Positions 32,221-39,755 of a stretch of 43,243 bases of DNA are shown here, piece by piece. The first letter of the stretch is position 1; every line of letters starts with the position of its first letter. The position numbers and the translations under genes are program-made. The notes beneath the pieces were generated by a model. It was not told the origin of the DNA. It saw nothing but the letters and a program-made list of their open reading frames with translations, and did not search any database. This DNA comes from a virus, in the IMG/VR virus record IMGVR_UViG_3300034018_001712, positions 1-43,243 of that record, one strand, 5' to 3'.

Positions 32221-32496
32221 TTATGCGTTGGCTTTTGCCGCTTCCATTTCCGCGATCATCGCCTTGAGGCGTTCGATCTTGGCCGCAGTTTTGGTTTCAG
32301 CGCGTCCGTTGTGGATTGCCTTGGACTCGACCTCAAAAAGGTCAACGCCATCGGGAGTGAAGCGGTGGGACATTGCCACTTCGACAATGACGCGCAATGC
32401 TTCGCCGTCATTCTTCAACTCAAATTCCTCTTTCAAGGATTGGATGAAGTCTTTGTCGCGGAGGGTGGGAACGATAGGATGCTGTTTATTTTTCAT
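32221..32496 (-). CDS. hypothetical protein, charged helical C-terminus
   Basis: A 91-residue protein: MKNKQHPIVPTLRDKDFIQS, a middle EALRVIVEVAMSHRFTPDGV, and an Ala/Lys/Glu-rich helix at the end. Unlike most neighbours it ends in a real terminator (32178-32212), so it is a single-gene unit from the element at 32514-32529. No family recognised. Confidence 0.7.
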   Translation of the reverse strand: MKNKQHPIVPTLRDKDFIQSLKEEFELKNDGEALRVIVEVAMSHRFTPDGVDLFEVESKAIHNGRAETKTAAKIERLKAMIAEMEAAKANA

Positions 32497-32613
32497 AGCA
32501 AGGTCAGTGTATTCTAGTTTCTAACTGGTCTCAACCTTTCAGGCAGGTATCATTCCATCAATCTTCTTGGCGATTGATTGCCGTTTGGTGCTGGCATCAT
32601 CATAACCTAGTTT

Positions 32614-32691
32614 CTAATTAGTCATTGCAAATTCATCAATGAATGTTTCGAGAATGTCACTAGGTGCTTCAATGCTTATTGCGATAATCAT
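32614..32691 (-). CDS. 25-residue acidic peptide
   Basis: ATG at 32691 opens a 25-codon frame (MIIAISIEAPSDILETFIDE, then FAMTN) whose TAG is inside the element at 32607-32622. The element at 32708-32723 is upstream. The match to the gene-element-gene pattern argues that it is real. Confidence 0.5.
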   Translation of the reverse strand: MIIAISIEAPSDILETFIDEFAMTN

Positions 32692-32788
32692 GCGGTTAAA
32701 TTTTATTTTAGTTTTTTATTAGTCTGGTGTATTTTTTAACTTATTATGAATAGATTGTTATGGTTAAGATTCCAGATTGGAATAAAAA

Positions 32789-32838
32789 GATTCCGCTGGA
32801 GGATAATAATAACACAAAATTATCCTCCAGCGGATTTT
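32789..32838. terminator. 15-bp stem terminator, probably bidirectional
   Basis: CCGCTGGAGGATAAT (32793-32807) and ATTATCCTCCAGCGG (32819-32833) are perfectly complementary, loop 11 bases. On minus it is followed by ATCTTTTTA; on plus by ATTTTA. It closes the membrane-protein gene 32883-33107. Confidence 0.9.
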
Positions 32839-32882
32839 ACCACGATACTACACCTATAAAAAATTATATGATTTTAGGGAAA

Positions 32883-33107
32883 TTAGTCACAAAACAATCC
32901 CTTGCGTATCTTTCTTTTGCGATTCTTTGAAGGGGTATTTGCACAAGGCTTGAGCAAGCGCATAGGATTTTTGGATTTGACTGCTGTTAAAATCCCGTGG
33001 ATGAAGTATCCAAGGATTAGAATTGTTGTGAATCCAATTGAAAACCACACATAAAATGTGATGAATGTTTCGATTGTGAAGAATGATGTTGTTAGATATT
33101 CAATCAT
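32883..33107 (-). CDS. small membrane protein with basic tail
   Basis: A 74-residue protein with a membrane segment (FYVWFSIGFTTILILGYFIH, residues ~19-39) followed by a basic C-terminus (KNRKRKIRKG). It is driven by a consensus sigma70 promoter (33114-33141) rather than the phage element and is followed by a strong terminator, so it is an independent unit, perhaps expressed immediately on infection. Possible membrane-acting early or exclusion protein. Confidence 0.7.
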   Translation of the reverse strand: MIEYLTTSFFTIETFITFYVWFSIGFTTILILGYFIHGILTAVKSKNPMRLLKPCANTPSKNRKRKIRKGLFCD

Positions 33108-33113
33108 AATTTG

Positions 33114-33141
33114 ATTATATAATAAAGTTATTGATTGTCAA
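33114..33141 (-). promoter_or_regulatory. consensus sigma70 promoter
   Basis: On minus, TTGACA (33141-33136), 16-base spacer and TATAAT (33119-33114) precede the ATG at 33107 by six bases. It is the best host-type promoter in the window and again places the RNA start at or beside the start codon. Confidence 0.85.
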
Positions 33142-33153
33142 GAGAGTTGCATT

Positions 33154-33208
33154 GGTAGCCAAGGAATTAGTTATATGAAACGAACGCAAGAGATTTTCCT
33201 TGGCTACC
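33154..33208. other. 13-bp inverted repeat with 29-base loop
   Basis: GGTAGCCAAGGAA (33154-33166) and TTCCTTGGCTACC (33196-33208) are perfectly complementary. The loop is long and no T tract follows. It lies upstream of the sigma70 promoter and next to the bipartite element at 33242-33298, so an operator or processing site is possible. Confidence 0.5.
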
Positions 33209-33241
33209 TTTGCAAAATTATCGTATACCAGCAAGCGCATC

Positions 33242-33298
33242 AGCCACTATGCGTTTTATCAGACTTAATAATGTATGTAGAACTCACAAAGTTGTGAT
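33242..33298. repeat. bipartite conserved element, copy 1
   Basis: AGCCACTATGCGTTTTATCA (33242-33261), a 24-base variable spacer and ACAAAGTTGTGAT (33286-33298). The same two blocks with exactly the same spacing occur at 40246-40302 with one mismatch. Here it lies 46 bases beyond the 3' end of a minus-strand operon. Confidence 0.75.
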
Positions 33299-33344
33299 GA
33301 CAAACTGATTATATTATCATCGCAACTTTATAAACATCATTTTA

Positions 33345-33509
33345 TCATTTACCAGATGAGATTACTTCGTGTGTTTTGGGATTGATCATTCTCACCAGAT
33401 AGTCAATGATGAATTGAGTTGAGTCTTCTCCTATTGGATGGCTACCTAGTTGGTTGCCCATGCGATAAGTTAGATAGTTTTCGTGGATGGTAAAGACTAG
33501 ATGGTTCAT
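33345..33509 (-). CDS. 54-residue hypothetical protein
   Basis: ATG at 33509 overlaps the stop of the preceding gene (ATGA). The protein (MNHLVFTIHENYLTYRMGNQ, ... DYLVRMINPKTHEVISSGK) is the last member of a five-gene operon running from 34373. No family recognised; overlap and codon pattern support coding. Confidence 0.66.
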   Translation of the reverse strand: MNHLVFTIHENYLTYRMGNQLGSHPIGEDSTQFIIDYLVRMINPKTHEVISSGK

Positions 33510-33811
33510 TGTTTGGAATGTTTGATGTGAAAAGCCACAAAGTCTTCTGCGAGATTATCAATTAGTTCTTCAACAAAAGCACTGGCATCATCCATTGGGT
33601 GAAGTTCAAACTTTGAAACCGCATCCCAAACTTCGATTTGCTTTTGATCTTCCTGCTGTTCTGATGTGCTGTATTCATCAGCGAGCAAAGCGAGAGAGAG
33701 TCTTTCAGCACTCCAATCTTTGGGCCATTTGGAAAGGAAATGACCTGCGGCGATTAGGTATGCTTCGGCGTGGAGGGGATTGTTAGTGTCGAGGAGGATG
33801 TAGTCTTGCAT
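33506..33811 (-). CDS. hypothetical protein
   Basis: A 101-residue acidic helical protein (MQDYILLDTNNPLHAEAYLI, ... AFVEELIDNLAEDFVAFHIK). Fourth gene of the operon from 34373; overlaps the next gene by four bases. No family recognised. Confidence 0.7.
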   Translation of the reverse strand: MQDYILLDTNNPLHAEAYLIAAGHFLSKWPKDWSAERLSLALLADEYSTSEQQEDQKQIEVWDAVSKFELHPMDDASAFVEELIDNLAEDFVAFHIKHSKQ

Positions 33812-33820
33812 GGCGTGAGG

Positions 33821-34039
33821 TTAGTTGTTTTGGGATTGCTTGTCAACAAGTTCTTTCGCGATTTCTTCTTTGAGGTCTTCCAGTAGATCAATGAAGTCAG
33901 AGAGTTCATCGTCCATAAGAAACATAGGAAGAATGCGGTCAATGATTGGTTCAGCAGGAAGCTCCCTTGTCAATTCGTAGTAACGCTTGAGTTTACAAGT
34001 ATCGTGTGCGAACTCACCGATTTGTTTGATTGGTTGCAT
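33821..34039 (-). CDS. hypothetical protein
   Basis: A 72-residue acidic helical protein (MQPIKQIGEFAHDTCKLKRY, ... FIDLLEDLKEEIAKELVDKQ). Its first residues MQPI match those of the upstream 53-residue protein (MQPINPPTIQV), suggesting the two starts share a duplicated upstream segment. Third gene of the operon. Confidence 0.68.
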   Translation of the reverse strand: MQPIKQIGEFAHDTCKLKRYYELTRELPAEPIIDRILPMFLMDDELSDFIDLLEDLKEEIAKELVDKQSQNN

Positions 34040-34041
34040 GG

Positions 34042-34203
34042 TTATTGTTCGATGAGGTTATTTTGTTTACAAAACTCGGCAATTACACCATTCATCTCCG
34101 TAAGAAAGTCGGAGATCATGAGTTCCTTGTCGAATGAGACTTCGTTGCCTTCGATGCAATATAAAAGGTCAACTTGGATTGTGGGTGGATTGATTGGTTG
34201 CAT
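34042..34203 (-). CDS. 53-residue hypothetical protein
   Basis: ATG at 34203 to TAA at 34042 encodes MQPINPPTIQVDLLYCIEGN ... CKQNNLIEQ. It ends two bases before the next ATG. Second gene of the operon from 34373. No family recognised. Confidence 0.62.
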   Translation of the reverse strand: MQPINPPTIQVDLLYCIEGNEVSFDKELMISDFLTEMNGVIAEFCKQNNLIEQ

Positions 34204-34208
34204 GGTGA

Positions 34209-34373
34209 TTAGTCGTCAGCGTGGTGAGTTTCCATTAGTTCAGCAAGATAGCCGCGAATTTCATCAGCGGTTTCGCTTTCTCCTCCAGAGTATTCGTTAA
34301 CAAGATCGAGAGCTTGATTGGCGATTTCCTCAAGGGCTTCAATTGTGTTTAGTAGTTTTTCGATTGTGGTCAT
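34209..34373 (-). CDS. 54-residue acidic protein
   Basis: ATG at 34373, 14 bases after the element at 34388-34403, encodes MTTIEKLLNTIEALEEIANQ ... GYLAELMETHHADD, an acidic helical protein. First gene of a tightly packed five-gene operon. Confidence 0.64.
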   Translation of the reverse strand: MTTIEKLLNTIEALEEIANQALDLVNEYSGGESETADEIRGYLAELMETHHADD

Positions 34374-34412
34374 GTCAATAGTATAGTTTAGTTTCTTATT
34401 AGTGAAAGTGTG

Positions 34413-34509
34413 CTCCCCGCTAGGAGTCGAACCTAGGCTTCCAAGCTATCAGCAAAGCTATCCATGGTTTGCTTTGCTTTAGTGTTTGGTGTGCCAGCGC
34501 ATCGGGGAG
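34413..34509 (-). tRNA. tRNA-like element, unusual internal region
   Basis: On minus, CTCCCCG (34509-34503) pairs with CGGGGAG (34419-34413) as a seven-bp acceptor stem. A canonical T arm CTAGG-TTCGACT-CCTAG (34436-34420) precedes it. The 66 bases between are longer than in a normal type I or II tRNA and show AGCAAAGC/GCTTTGCT and AGCT-TTGCTGAT-AGCT stems, but no clear D arm. A GCT (Ser) or CAT anticodon is possible. It could be a type II-like, degenerate or intron-bearing tRNA. It sits between two promoter elements; no CCA is encoded. Confidence 0.55.
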
Positions 34510-34536
34510 GTGAGCTTATTGTAAGTTAGTTTTTTA

Positions 34537-35019
34537 TTAGACGCTGGCAGGAATTTCTTCGTCCTCGTCGTATTCGACAAAGTTAAAGTTTTCTTTTGCA
34601 AACTCCGTGACATCAGCATCATCGACTTGGTTGTCGTCAATTTGACCTTCGGAGATGATAGCAGTCCCAGCAAACCAGCAACCGCTCTCAAAGTAGTCCA
34701 GCGTGAATTGATCGTTTGGAAACATTTCAGACAAAGCGGCAATGGCTTGAAGTGGTGGACTCCAAGCAGTCATAAAGGTTGCTTGAAAGTCTGCGATCTC
34801 GGAGATGAGTTGGTCAGCAACTTCACGCTGCTCTTCTTCGCTCAAGTCCCATTTGGTTCCCCAGTTTTCAAGTCTCCAATCATACCATCCATTGCCCTCA
34901 AGCAATTCGGGTGGCGTGGGTTTGATCTTCTCAAAAGAAAGACCATTTTCTTTTAGATAGCTTTCCAATTCTGGACTGCAATCCATGATCGACAATTTGT
35001 TTTCGCACCAGTTAGGCAT
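34537..35019 (-). CDS. DUF1281/YubB-like ferredoxin-like protein
   Basis: A 160-residue protein with the start MPNWCENKLSIMD, the block WYDWRLENWGTKWD near residue 46 and AWSPPLQAIAALSEMFP and YFESGCWFAGTA later. These features define the DUF1281/YubB ferredoxin-like family found on plasmids and phages. Function is unknown. The stop is inside the element at 34526-34541; the element at 35034-35049 precedes the start. Confidence 0.85.
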   Translation of the reverse strand: MPNWCENKLSIMDCSPELESYLKENGLSFEKIKPTPPELLEGNGWYDWRLENWGTKWDLSEEEQREVADQLISEIADFQATFMTAWSPPLQAIAALSEMFPNDQFTLDYFESGCWFAGTAIISEGQIDDNQVDDADVTEFAKENFNFVEYDEDEEIPASV

Positions 35020-35044
35020 AGTAGTAGTATAGTTTAGTTTCTTA

Positions 35045-35293
35045 TTAGTTGATCTTCATCAAAGAAAGAAGTTTCAATGTGATTGGCTTTTCAGCAACAT
35101 GGAAGAAGAAACCATATTCCAAAACCTCAATGTCGCCATCGACTTCGGCAAGAGAAATATAGTCATCGCCGTGATTATCAGCAACGAATGGGCCTTCGTC
35201 ATCATAGCCGATAAAGTAAAGCGTATCGTTTAGATCGACAGCATAAGCGTCACCAAGTTCTTCGTGTAGTTGTTCAAGTGTGGTTGTTTGCAT
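35045..35293 (-). CDS. hypothetical protein
   Basis: An 82-residue acidic protein (MQTTTLEQLHEELGDAYAVD, LYFIGYDDEGPFVADNHGDD). The stop is in the element at 35034-35049 and the element at 35311-35326 is upstream. No family recognised. Confidence 0.7.
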   Translation of the reverse strand: MQTTTLEQLHEELGDAYAVDLNDTLYFIGYDDEGPFVADNHGDDYISLAEVDGDIEVLEYGFFFHVAEKPITLKLLSLMKIN

Positions 35294-35310
35294 GTTGTTA
35301 GTAGTATAGT

Positions 35311-35406
35311 TTAGTTTCTTATTAGTGTATGGGAGTATCTCAAGTCTTCTTCGCTGTTGAAGGTGATGAAGTATTCAATTTCGGTCATATTAGGGTAGTT
35401 TGACAT
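35311..35406 (-). pseudogene. truncated copy of the 41332-41532 gene
   Basis: The segment MTEIEYFITFNSEED (start 35388, or MSNYPN extension from 35406) matches the first 15 residues of the 41332-41532 protein, and about 48 bases of DNA are identical but for one position. After residue 15 similarity stops and the frame runs through the promoter element at 35311-35326. This is a partial duplication, either a decayed copy or a short peptide gene. Confidence 0.6.
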
Positions 35407-35428
35407 GGTATTAGTGGTGGTATTTGTA

Positions 35429-35608
35429 TTAGAGGAGATTGTGATCAATGTAGTCTTGAATGGATGGAATGCTTTCCATGTATTGCTGCAGATCAGCAAT
35501 AATATCATCTAGATTCTCGCGGTTGTGAGTGTGGGGGCAACCAAGGTTGTTGTTGACAAGCTTGAGGATTTGCTCTGCGATTTCTTCGTGGGTTGGGTAG
35601 TGTTTCAT
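35429..35608 (-). CDS. 59-residue hypothetical protein
   Basis: ATG at 35608 to TAA at 35429 encodes MKHYPTHEEIAEQILKLVNN ... YIDHNLL, a helical, charged protein. No 16-base element is directly upstream; CATATAAG lies near 35615-35622 on minus. Coding is supported by composition and position. Confidence 0.6.
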   Translation of the reverse strand: MKHYPTHEEIAEQILKLVNNNLGCPHTHNRENLDDIIADLQQYMESIPSIQDYIDHNLL

Positions 35609-35653
35609 ATTGTTGCTTATATGGCTTTAGTGTAGGTTAGGAGTTGGGGTTAG

Positions 35654-35842
35654 TCAAATTTTTTCTGCATCCAAGTCGATGCCGTCATAGTCAACCCAGA
35701 AAGATCCTTCGATGTAGGAGCTTTCTTTGGGCAAAGGTCTTTCATCTTGTTCCGCGAGTTCAATCGCATCTTGCAATGATTCAGCTTCAATTTCCATGTA
35801 TCCGTAAGATTCCCAGACACAGGGGATTTTGTATGTTTTCAT
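35654..35842 (-). CDS. small DpnD/PcfM-like phage protein
   Basis: A 62-residue protein (MKTYKIPCVWESYGYMEIEA, SLQDAIELAEQDERPLP, SSYIEGSFWVDYD). The pattern of a beta hairpin plus helix with ESYGYMEIEAESLQDAIELA resembles DpnD/PcfM-type small proteins. The element at 35860-35875 precedes it. Function unknown. Confidence 0.75.
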   Translation of the reverse strand: MKTYKIPCVWESYGYMEIEAESLQDAIELAEQDERPLPKESSYIEGSFWVDYDGIDLDAEKI

Positions 35843-35870
35843 GTTGTTAGTAGTATAGTTTAGTTTCTTA

Positions 35871-36011
35871 TTAGTCTACGAGAAACCTGCGCTTCCATTG
35901 TGATTCTTGCACTTGTTTATCAAGCCAAGATTGTTGTTGAAAGATGCGGATTCCATACACAGGTTTTTGTTTTGTAAAAAACAATGATATGATTTGGTCG
36001 AGTAGCTTCAT
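35871..36011 (-). CDS. 46-residue basic protein
   Basis: ATG at 36011 gives MKLLDQIISLFFTKQKPVYG ... QWKRRFLVD, a small basic protein whose TAA is inside the element at 35860-35875. The element at 36026-36041 precedes it. No family recognised. Confidence 0.58.
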   Translation of the reverse strand: MKLLDQIISLFFTKQKPVYGIRIFQQQSWLDKQVQESQWKRRFLVD

Positions 36012-36039
36012 GTTGTTATGATAGTTTAGTTTTTTATTA

Positions 36040-36390
36040 TTACCTTGCATTTAGAGCATACACAAGTCGGTTGTTAATAATGACACCATCGGCTTTGTCA
36101 ATATACTTTGTTCCATCAAAGAATCTTTCTTTTAGATATGGATTGTATCCTACGATTTGGTATTGATGTTGAGTGGGATCAAGTTCATTGGTAGGTTCTC
36201 CAATAATAAATGCGTGGACATTTTTCCTCTTTTGTTGCAACACTCTTTGTCTTCCTGCTTCACTCACCTTGAATGAAACATTCTTGAGATGTATTGCATC
36301 AACATGACGCATGACTTTCCACACGCCATTGACTTTCTCTTGAACACTCAAGCGTTTTTTATGTAGATTGTAGTAGACGCGAACATTCAT
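36040..36390 (-). CDS. conserved phage protein
   Basis: A 116-residue basic protein, MNVRVYYNLHKKRLSVQEKV at the start and GRQRVLQQKRKNVHAFIIGE in the middle, a pattern seen in many tailed phages. The function is unknown. It lies 4 bases after the upstream gene, so both are driven from the element at 36595-36610. Confidence 0.78.
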   Translation of the reverse strand: MNVRVYYNLHKKRLSVQEKVNGVWKVMRHVDAIHLKNVSFKVSEAGRQRVLQQKRKNVHAFIIGEPTNELDPTQHQYQIVGYNPYLKERFFDGTKYIDKADGVIINNRLVYALNAR

Positions 36391-36394
36391 AAGT

Positions 36395-36577
36395 TTATTG
36401 AGCTAGTTTTTGAAGGGCTTCAAGACAATCAAGGCGGGTCTTTTTTCCCGTGATTGCTTTGGCAGTTTTGAATACGAGATTGCGACTATGCCGCATTCCC
36501 ATGATTTCAAGTTTCAATCCGCTGATAAGGACACGCAAGCGGTATCCATCAATTTGTTCTTTAGTAGTTAGTATCAT
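36395..36577 (-). CDS. small conserved phage protein
   Basis: A 60-residue protein, MILTTKEQIDGYRLRVLISG then LKLEIMGMRHSRNLVFKTAK, typical of a widespread small phage family. Basic and helical. The element at 36595-36610 precedes it. Function unknown. Confidence 0.72.
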   Translation of the reverse strand: MILTTKEQIDGYRLRVLISGLKLEIMGMRHSRNLVFKTAKAITGKKTRLDCLEALQKLAQ

Positions 36578-36657
36578 AGCGACCTCAGTATATTCTAGTT
36601 TTTTATTATTAAAATAAGGGCAGTTTTATGTCATACCCAGGACATTGCTACTACTAC

Positions 36658-37161
36658 TTATGAAAGTTCCTCATAATCCTCTGTGCCAAGGATATTGTTA
36701 GATTTTACGGTGAAACATTCGGGGCGATTTTCTTCTGGATTCAGTAGCTTTTTGCGCTCGCTTTCAGTAAGAAACTCAGCGAATGTTCCTTTATCGACCA
36801 CTTGCCCATCGACATAATAAGTCGAAGATGGAAAGTGATTGTTGCCAGTTGAAGGATAAAGCCTGATATATTCAGCATCTTTATGCTCAATAACATAGGG
36901 AAATTGTTTCCAATTACCCCATGGCAGACTTTGCACTTCCCCACGCTCGCCATTTTCAATGGCATCTTTGACGCTGGAAAGGTTAGCAAAGTTCACGCCA
37001 GCACGAACAACAGCACTTGTCACTTTTTCAAGAATGACATTCTTATGAGCGGCGGCGGGTTTGGGATTGCTTTTCCAATAGGCTTTTACAAAAGAACCTT
37101 TCGTGTTGAGGATCTTATTGATAACTTCAGTTGCGGTTAGTGATGCAGTATGTGTATTCAT
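36658..37161 (-). CDS. conserved phage protein
   Basis: A 167-residue protein with NTKGSFVKAYWKSNPKPAAA, EKVTSAVVRAGVNFANLSSV and LPWGNWKQFPYVIEHKDAEY. This pattern is known from uncharacterised proteins of many large phages. The C-terminal region is polar. The element at 37179-37194 precedes the start. Function unknown. Confidence 0.78.
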   Translation of the reverse strand: MNTHTASLTATEVINKILNTKGSFVKAYWKSNPKPAAAHKNVILEKVTSAVVRAGVNFANLSSVKDAIENGERGEVQSLPWGNWKQFPYVIEHKDAEYIRLYPSTGNNHFPSSTYYVDGQVVDKGTFAEFLTESERKKLLNPEENRPECFTVKSNNILGTEDYEELS

Positions 37162-37209
37162 AGCGACCTTAATATAATCTAGTTTCTTATTAGTGACAGT
37201 GTATTGGGG

Positions 37210-37239
37210 TTTGGTAACGAAACAGATTTCATTACCAAA
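37210..37239. other. 13-bp hairpin between two promoter elements
   Basis: TTTGGTAACGAAA (37210-37222) and TTTCATTACCAAA (37227-37239) pair with one wobble and a four-base loop. It lies between elements at 37251-37266 and 37179-37194 with no gene in between, so a short RNA would start at the first element and carry this hairpin. Confidence 0.5.
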
Positions 37240-37266
37240 ACCAATATATTCTAGTTTTTTATTAGT

Positions 37267-38784
37267 TTATTCAGCTTCTTTATTGCCACGAGTCGGGCAA
37301 TCGGTGATATGAACAAGTTTGTTCTTTGCTCGCGTGATGGCAACATATGAGAGATTCTTTTCTTGTTCTTTCATCCAATCCAAAACCGCATACTTACTTG
37401 GTTGAAATTGACTCATACCAAGGATATAACAGTTGTCAAATTCCAATCCTTTTGACTTGTGAATGCTTGACAGTGTGACTACATTCGGCTTTTTATAGTC
37501 GTCATTATCACTGAACATATCACTGATAAGTTTTTGAAGAGATGCAACATCATGCTTGCCGAGGGTTTGGCATCGCTCAATGAGAATCATCATTGTATCA
37601 AATTTGTCTTCAAGCAGTGCAAGTTTTGCTTTACTAGCCTTTTCGCTTTCACGATCAAAATGCTTTTGAAGTCGAAGTGTAAACGTTGCCAAGTCTTTTA
37701 CTTTCCACTTGCGAGTGAGTGTAATAAGGTTTTGACCAATGTCTTTTCCTTCGATTCTACAACCAATGCCTTCACGAATAAGCGCAAACGCAAGAGCAAC
37801 AAGCGGGGAATTATTGCGACATATGATACCATCATTTTTATTAAGGTTTAATGACGGTGTAGATTTTACAAATTCATCATACTTAATTGAAGATATTTCC
37901 CCGTCGTTGTTATTTTCAAATGCTTCAATGTCTGCTACATATTCTTTAGCAGCGGTGATAATATTCTTTCCGCAGCGATAGCAAACACTCAGCGGAAGTT
38001 CAACAGCGTCAAACATAGTTTTGATGAGTTCCATGCTATTGTTTTCAGCACCAGTAAACCCATAGATAGCTTGATTTGGATCACCAATAGCAATCAATCT
38101 ACCACCTGGCTTAAGCATTTTCTTGAGCAAAAGCTTTCTACAAACATTGGTATCTTGTGCTTCATCAACAATAATCCAATCATATTGTATCATATCAACA
38201 TCAAAAAGCAATGGGAAATAAAGCATATCACTGAAATCAATGCTTTTGACATCACGGTTATTAAGATCCAGTACCTTTTGGCATACATCAATAATCGTTT
38301 CCAAGCTCACATCAGCATCAATATCAATATCATTATGCTGAATAATATTGACCCAAGCATTGATATCATCAACAGTGTTGCAACCAGAAACACCAAAACC
38401 GTATTCTTTTGCAAAGCGAACCATATCCATGATTGCTTTACGACACTTCATAAGTTCCCCTTCTTGAGTGAAATACTCAACAAAGTTATAAACCTTGGAG
38501 TTATTAACACTCATTTTGCCTTTTGCTTTGGCAAGACTTTTCAATGATTCACTATGAAAAGTAGCAGCACTTGCATTGGGATAACCCATAGTAACAAGAC
38601 GATTTTGCAATTCAGTTGCAATTTTCTTGTTGAAAGCAAGCATCAAAACATCACCGCTCATACGATCAACAGCATTGATAGCAGTAGTAGTTTTACCACT
38701 TCCCGCTTTAGCATTGACAATCGCATTGCCAGTTCCTTCAGATACCCATTTATATATATTTTCTTGATAAGTAGATGCAAACAT
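37267..38784 (-). CDS. UvrD/Rep-like superfamily 1 DNA helicase
   Basis: A 505-residue SF1A helicase that should unwind DNA 3' to 5' in phage replication or recombination. Motifs in order: NAKAGSGKTTT (Walker A, 24-34), DEAQD (207-211, Walker B), GDPNQAIYGF (234-243, motif III), SSIHKSKGLEF (motif V) and YVAITRAKNKL (motif VI). It is shorter than E. coli UvrD (720), consistent with reduced accessory domains. The stop abuts the element at 37251-37266; two tandem elements lie upstream at 38801 and 38832. Confidence 0.93.
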   Translation of the reverse strand: MFASTYQENIYKWVSEGTGNAIVNAKAGSGKTTTAINAVDRMSGDVLMLAFNKKIATELQNRLVTMGYPNASAATFHSESLKSLAKAKGKMSVNNSKVYNFVEYFTQEGELMKCRKAIMDMVRFAKEYGFGVSGCNTVDDINAWVNIIQHNDIDIDADVSLETIIDVCQKVLDLNNRDVKSIDFSDMLYFPLLFDVDMIQYDWIIVDEAQDTNVCRKLLLKKMLKPGGRLIAIGDPNQAIYGFTGAENNSMELIKTMFDAVELPLSVCYRCGKNIITAAKEYVADIEAFENNNDGEISSIKYDEFVKSTPSLNLNKNDGIICRNNSPLVALAFALIREGIGCRIEGKDIGQNLITLTRKWKVKDLATFTLRLQKHFDRESEKASKAKLALLEDKFDTMMILIERCQTLGKHDVASLQKLISDMFSDNDDYKKPNVVTLSSIHKSKGLEFDNCYILGMSQFQPSKYAVLDWMKEQEKNLSYVAITRAKNKLVHITDCPTRGNKEAE

Positions 38785-38852
38785 GTGACAGCAGTATATT
38801 CTAGTTTTTTAGTAGTCTTTTTTCTACAATTCTAGTTTTTTAGTAGTGGATA

Positions 38853-39551
38853 TTACTCTGGATTCACAACAAATCCCGTATCATCTTTCTTGGCTTTGCC
38901 TTTATCAACAAGACCAACAACACAATTACTAGGATCAAGAAAGCGAAGATCATTGGTATCACCATCAACAACAACCTTATTCTTGTAAGTAGCAGGAAGT
39001 TTTTTGCGAAAAACAACAGCAACATTGCCACCCATACTCATAATAAGATCAGTATGAGATTCATTGCTTTCACTACGAGAGAAAGTAAGATGATAATTCT
39101 TTGGAAAATTACCATTAACAAACTCAATCATACGCTTTACATTCTTGGTATAATCATAAAATACAACATCGGGAAAGTGTTGCATCATATTCTTGCCTTG
39201 AAACAAGACATTTTCCCAAGGAATATCACTTGTAAGATTGAATCTAAAGCAAGGAATCATATCATTCTTCTTTGCTTTTTTAACAGCACTTTGAATTTCT
39301 TTATACAATTTAAGCAAGAAATCTTGTTTATCATTAAAGAAATACTTGGTTTTATTGATACGAGATTGTTGAACATTTGAATAAACACCCATGCCAGCGG
39401 TATTAAGACAAGCAGCCGCACAACCTATTGATGCAAATTGACAAGTGTTATAACCAGACAATTTAGCAGGAGCTAAATGAATACCATTTGAATAATAACC
39501 AAATGATTCACCTTTTTTGATTTTTGTATTTGCAGTAGTGAGTAGTTTCAT
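38853..39551 (-). CDS. DUF7227-like Cys-containing phage protein
   Basis: A 232-residue protein. The block YNTCQFASIGCAAACLNTAG (Cys37, 44, 48), FRFNLTSDIPWENV, FYDYTKNVKRM and NYHLTFSRSESNESH match a family of uncharacterised proteins in T4-like cyanophages and other large phages. The Cys cluster could bind metal or an iron-sulfur centre. Function is unknown. The element at 39569-39584 precedes it; it probably co-transcribes with the helicase region. Confidence 0.8.
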   Translation of the reverse strand: MKLLTTANTKIKKGESFGYYSNGIHLAPAKLSGYNTCQFASIGCAAACLNTAGMGVYSNVQQSRINKTKYFFNDKQDFLLKLYKEIQSAVKKAKKNDMIPCFRFNLTSDIPWENVLFQGKNMMQHFPDVVFYDYTKNVKRMIEFVNGNFPKNYHLTFSRSESNESHTDLIMSMGGNVAVVFRKKLPATYKNKVVVDGDTNDLRFLDPSNCVVGLVDKGKAKKDDTGFVVNPE

Positions 39552-39590
39552 AGCGACAACAATATAATCTAGTTTTTTATTAGTTTCGAT

Positions 39591-39653
39591 TCAATCGTGA
39601 TGATGAATATCAATAAAACAATATGATGATTTATTGATATTGATTTCAATCAT
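39591..39653 (-). CDS. possible 20-residue peptide
   Basis: ATG at 39653 opens MIEININ...DIHHHD ending TGA at 39591, between elements at 39569 and 39670. The gene-element-gene pattern is kept but the frame is short, so coding is uncertain. Confidence 0.3.
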   Translation of the reverse strand: MIEININKSSYCFIDIHHHD

Positions 39654-39755
39654 GCGAAATCATTATGATCTAGTTTCTTATTAGTTTTTATATCTTTTTC
39701 TATATTGATATATAAACTTATATCTTCAACTATGATAATCTAGTTTTTTATTAGT

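Noticed and set aside
33176-33298. 40-codon plus-strand frame with AAGGA upstream
   Set aside because: It overlaps the inverted repeat and the bipartite element, is in a different frame from the related 40.2-kb sequence, and no plus-strand gene context exists there.
38071-39380. Plus-strand frames opposite the helicase and DUF7227-like genes
   Set aside because: They mirror well-supported minus-strand genes with recognised motifs.
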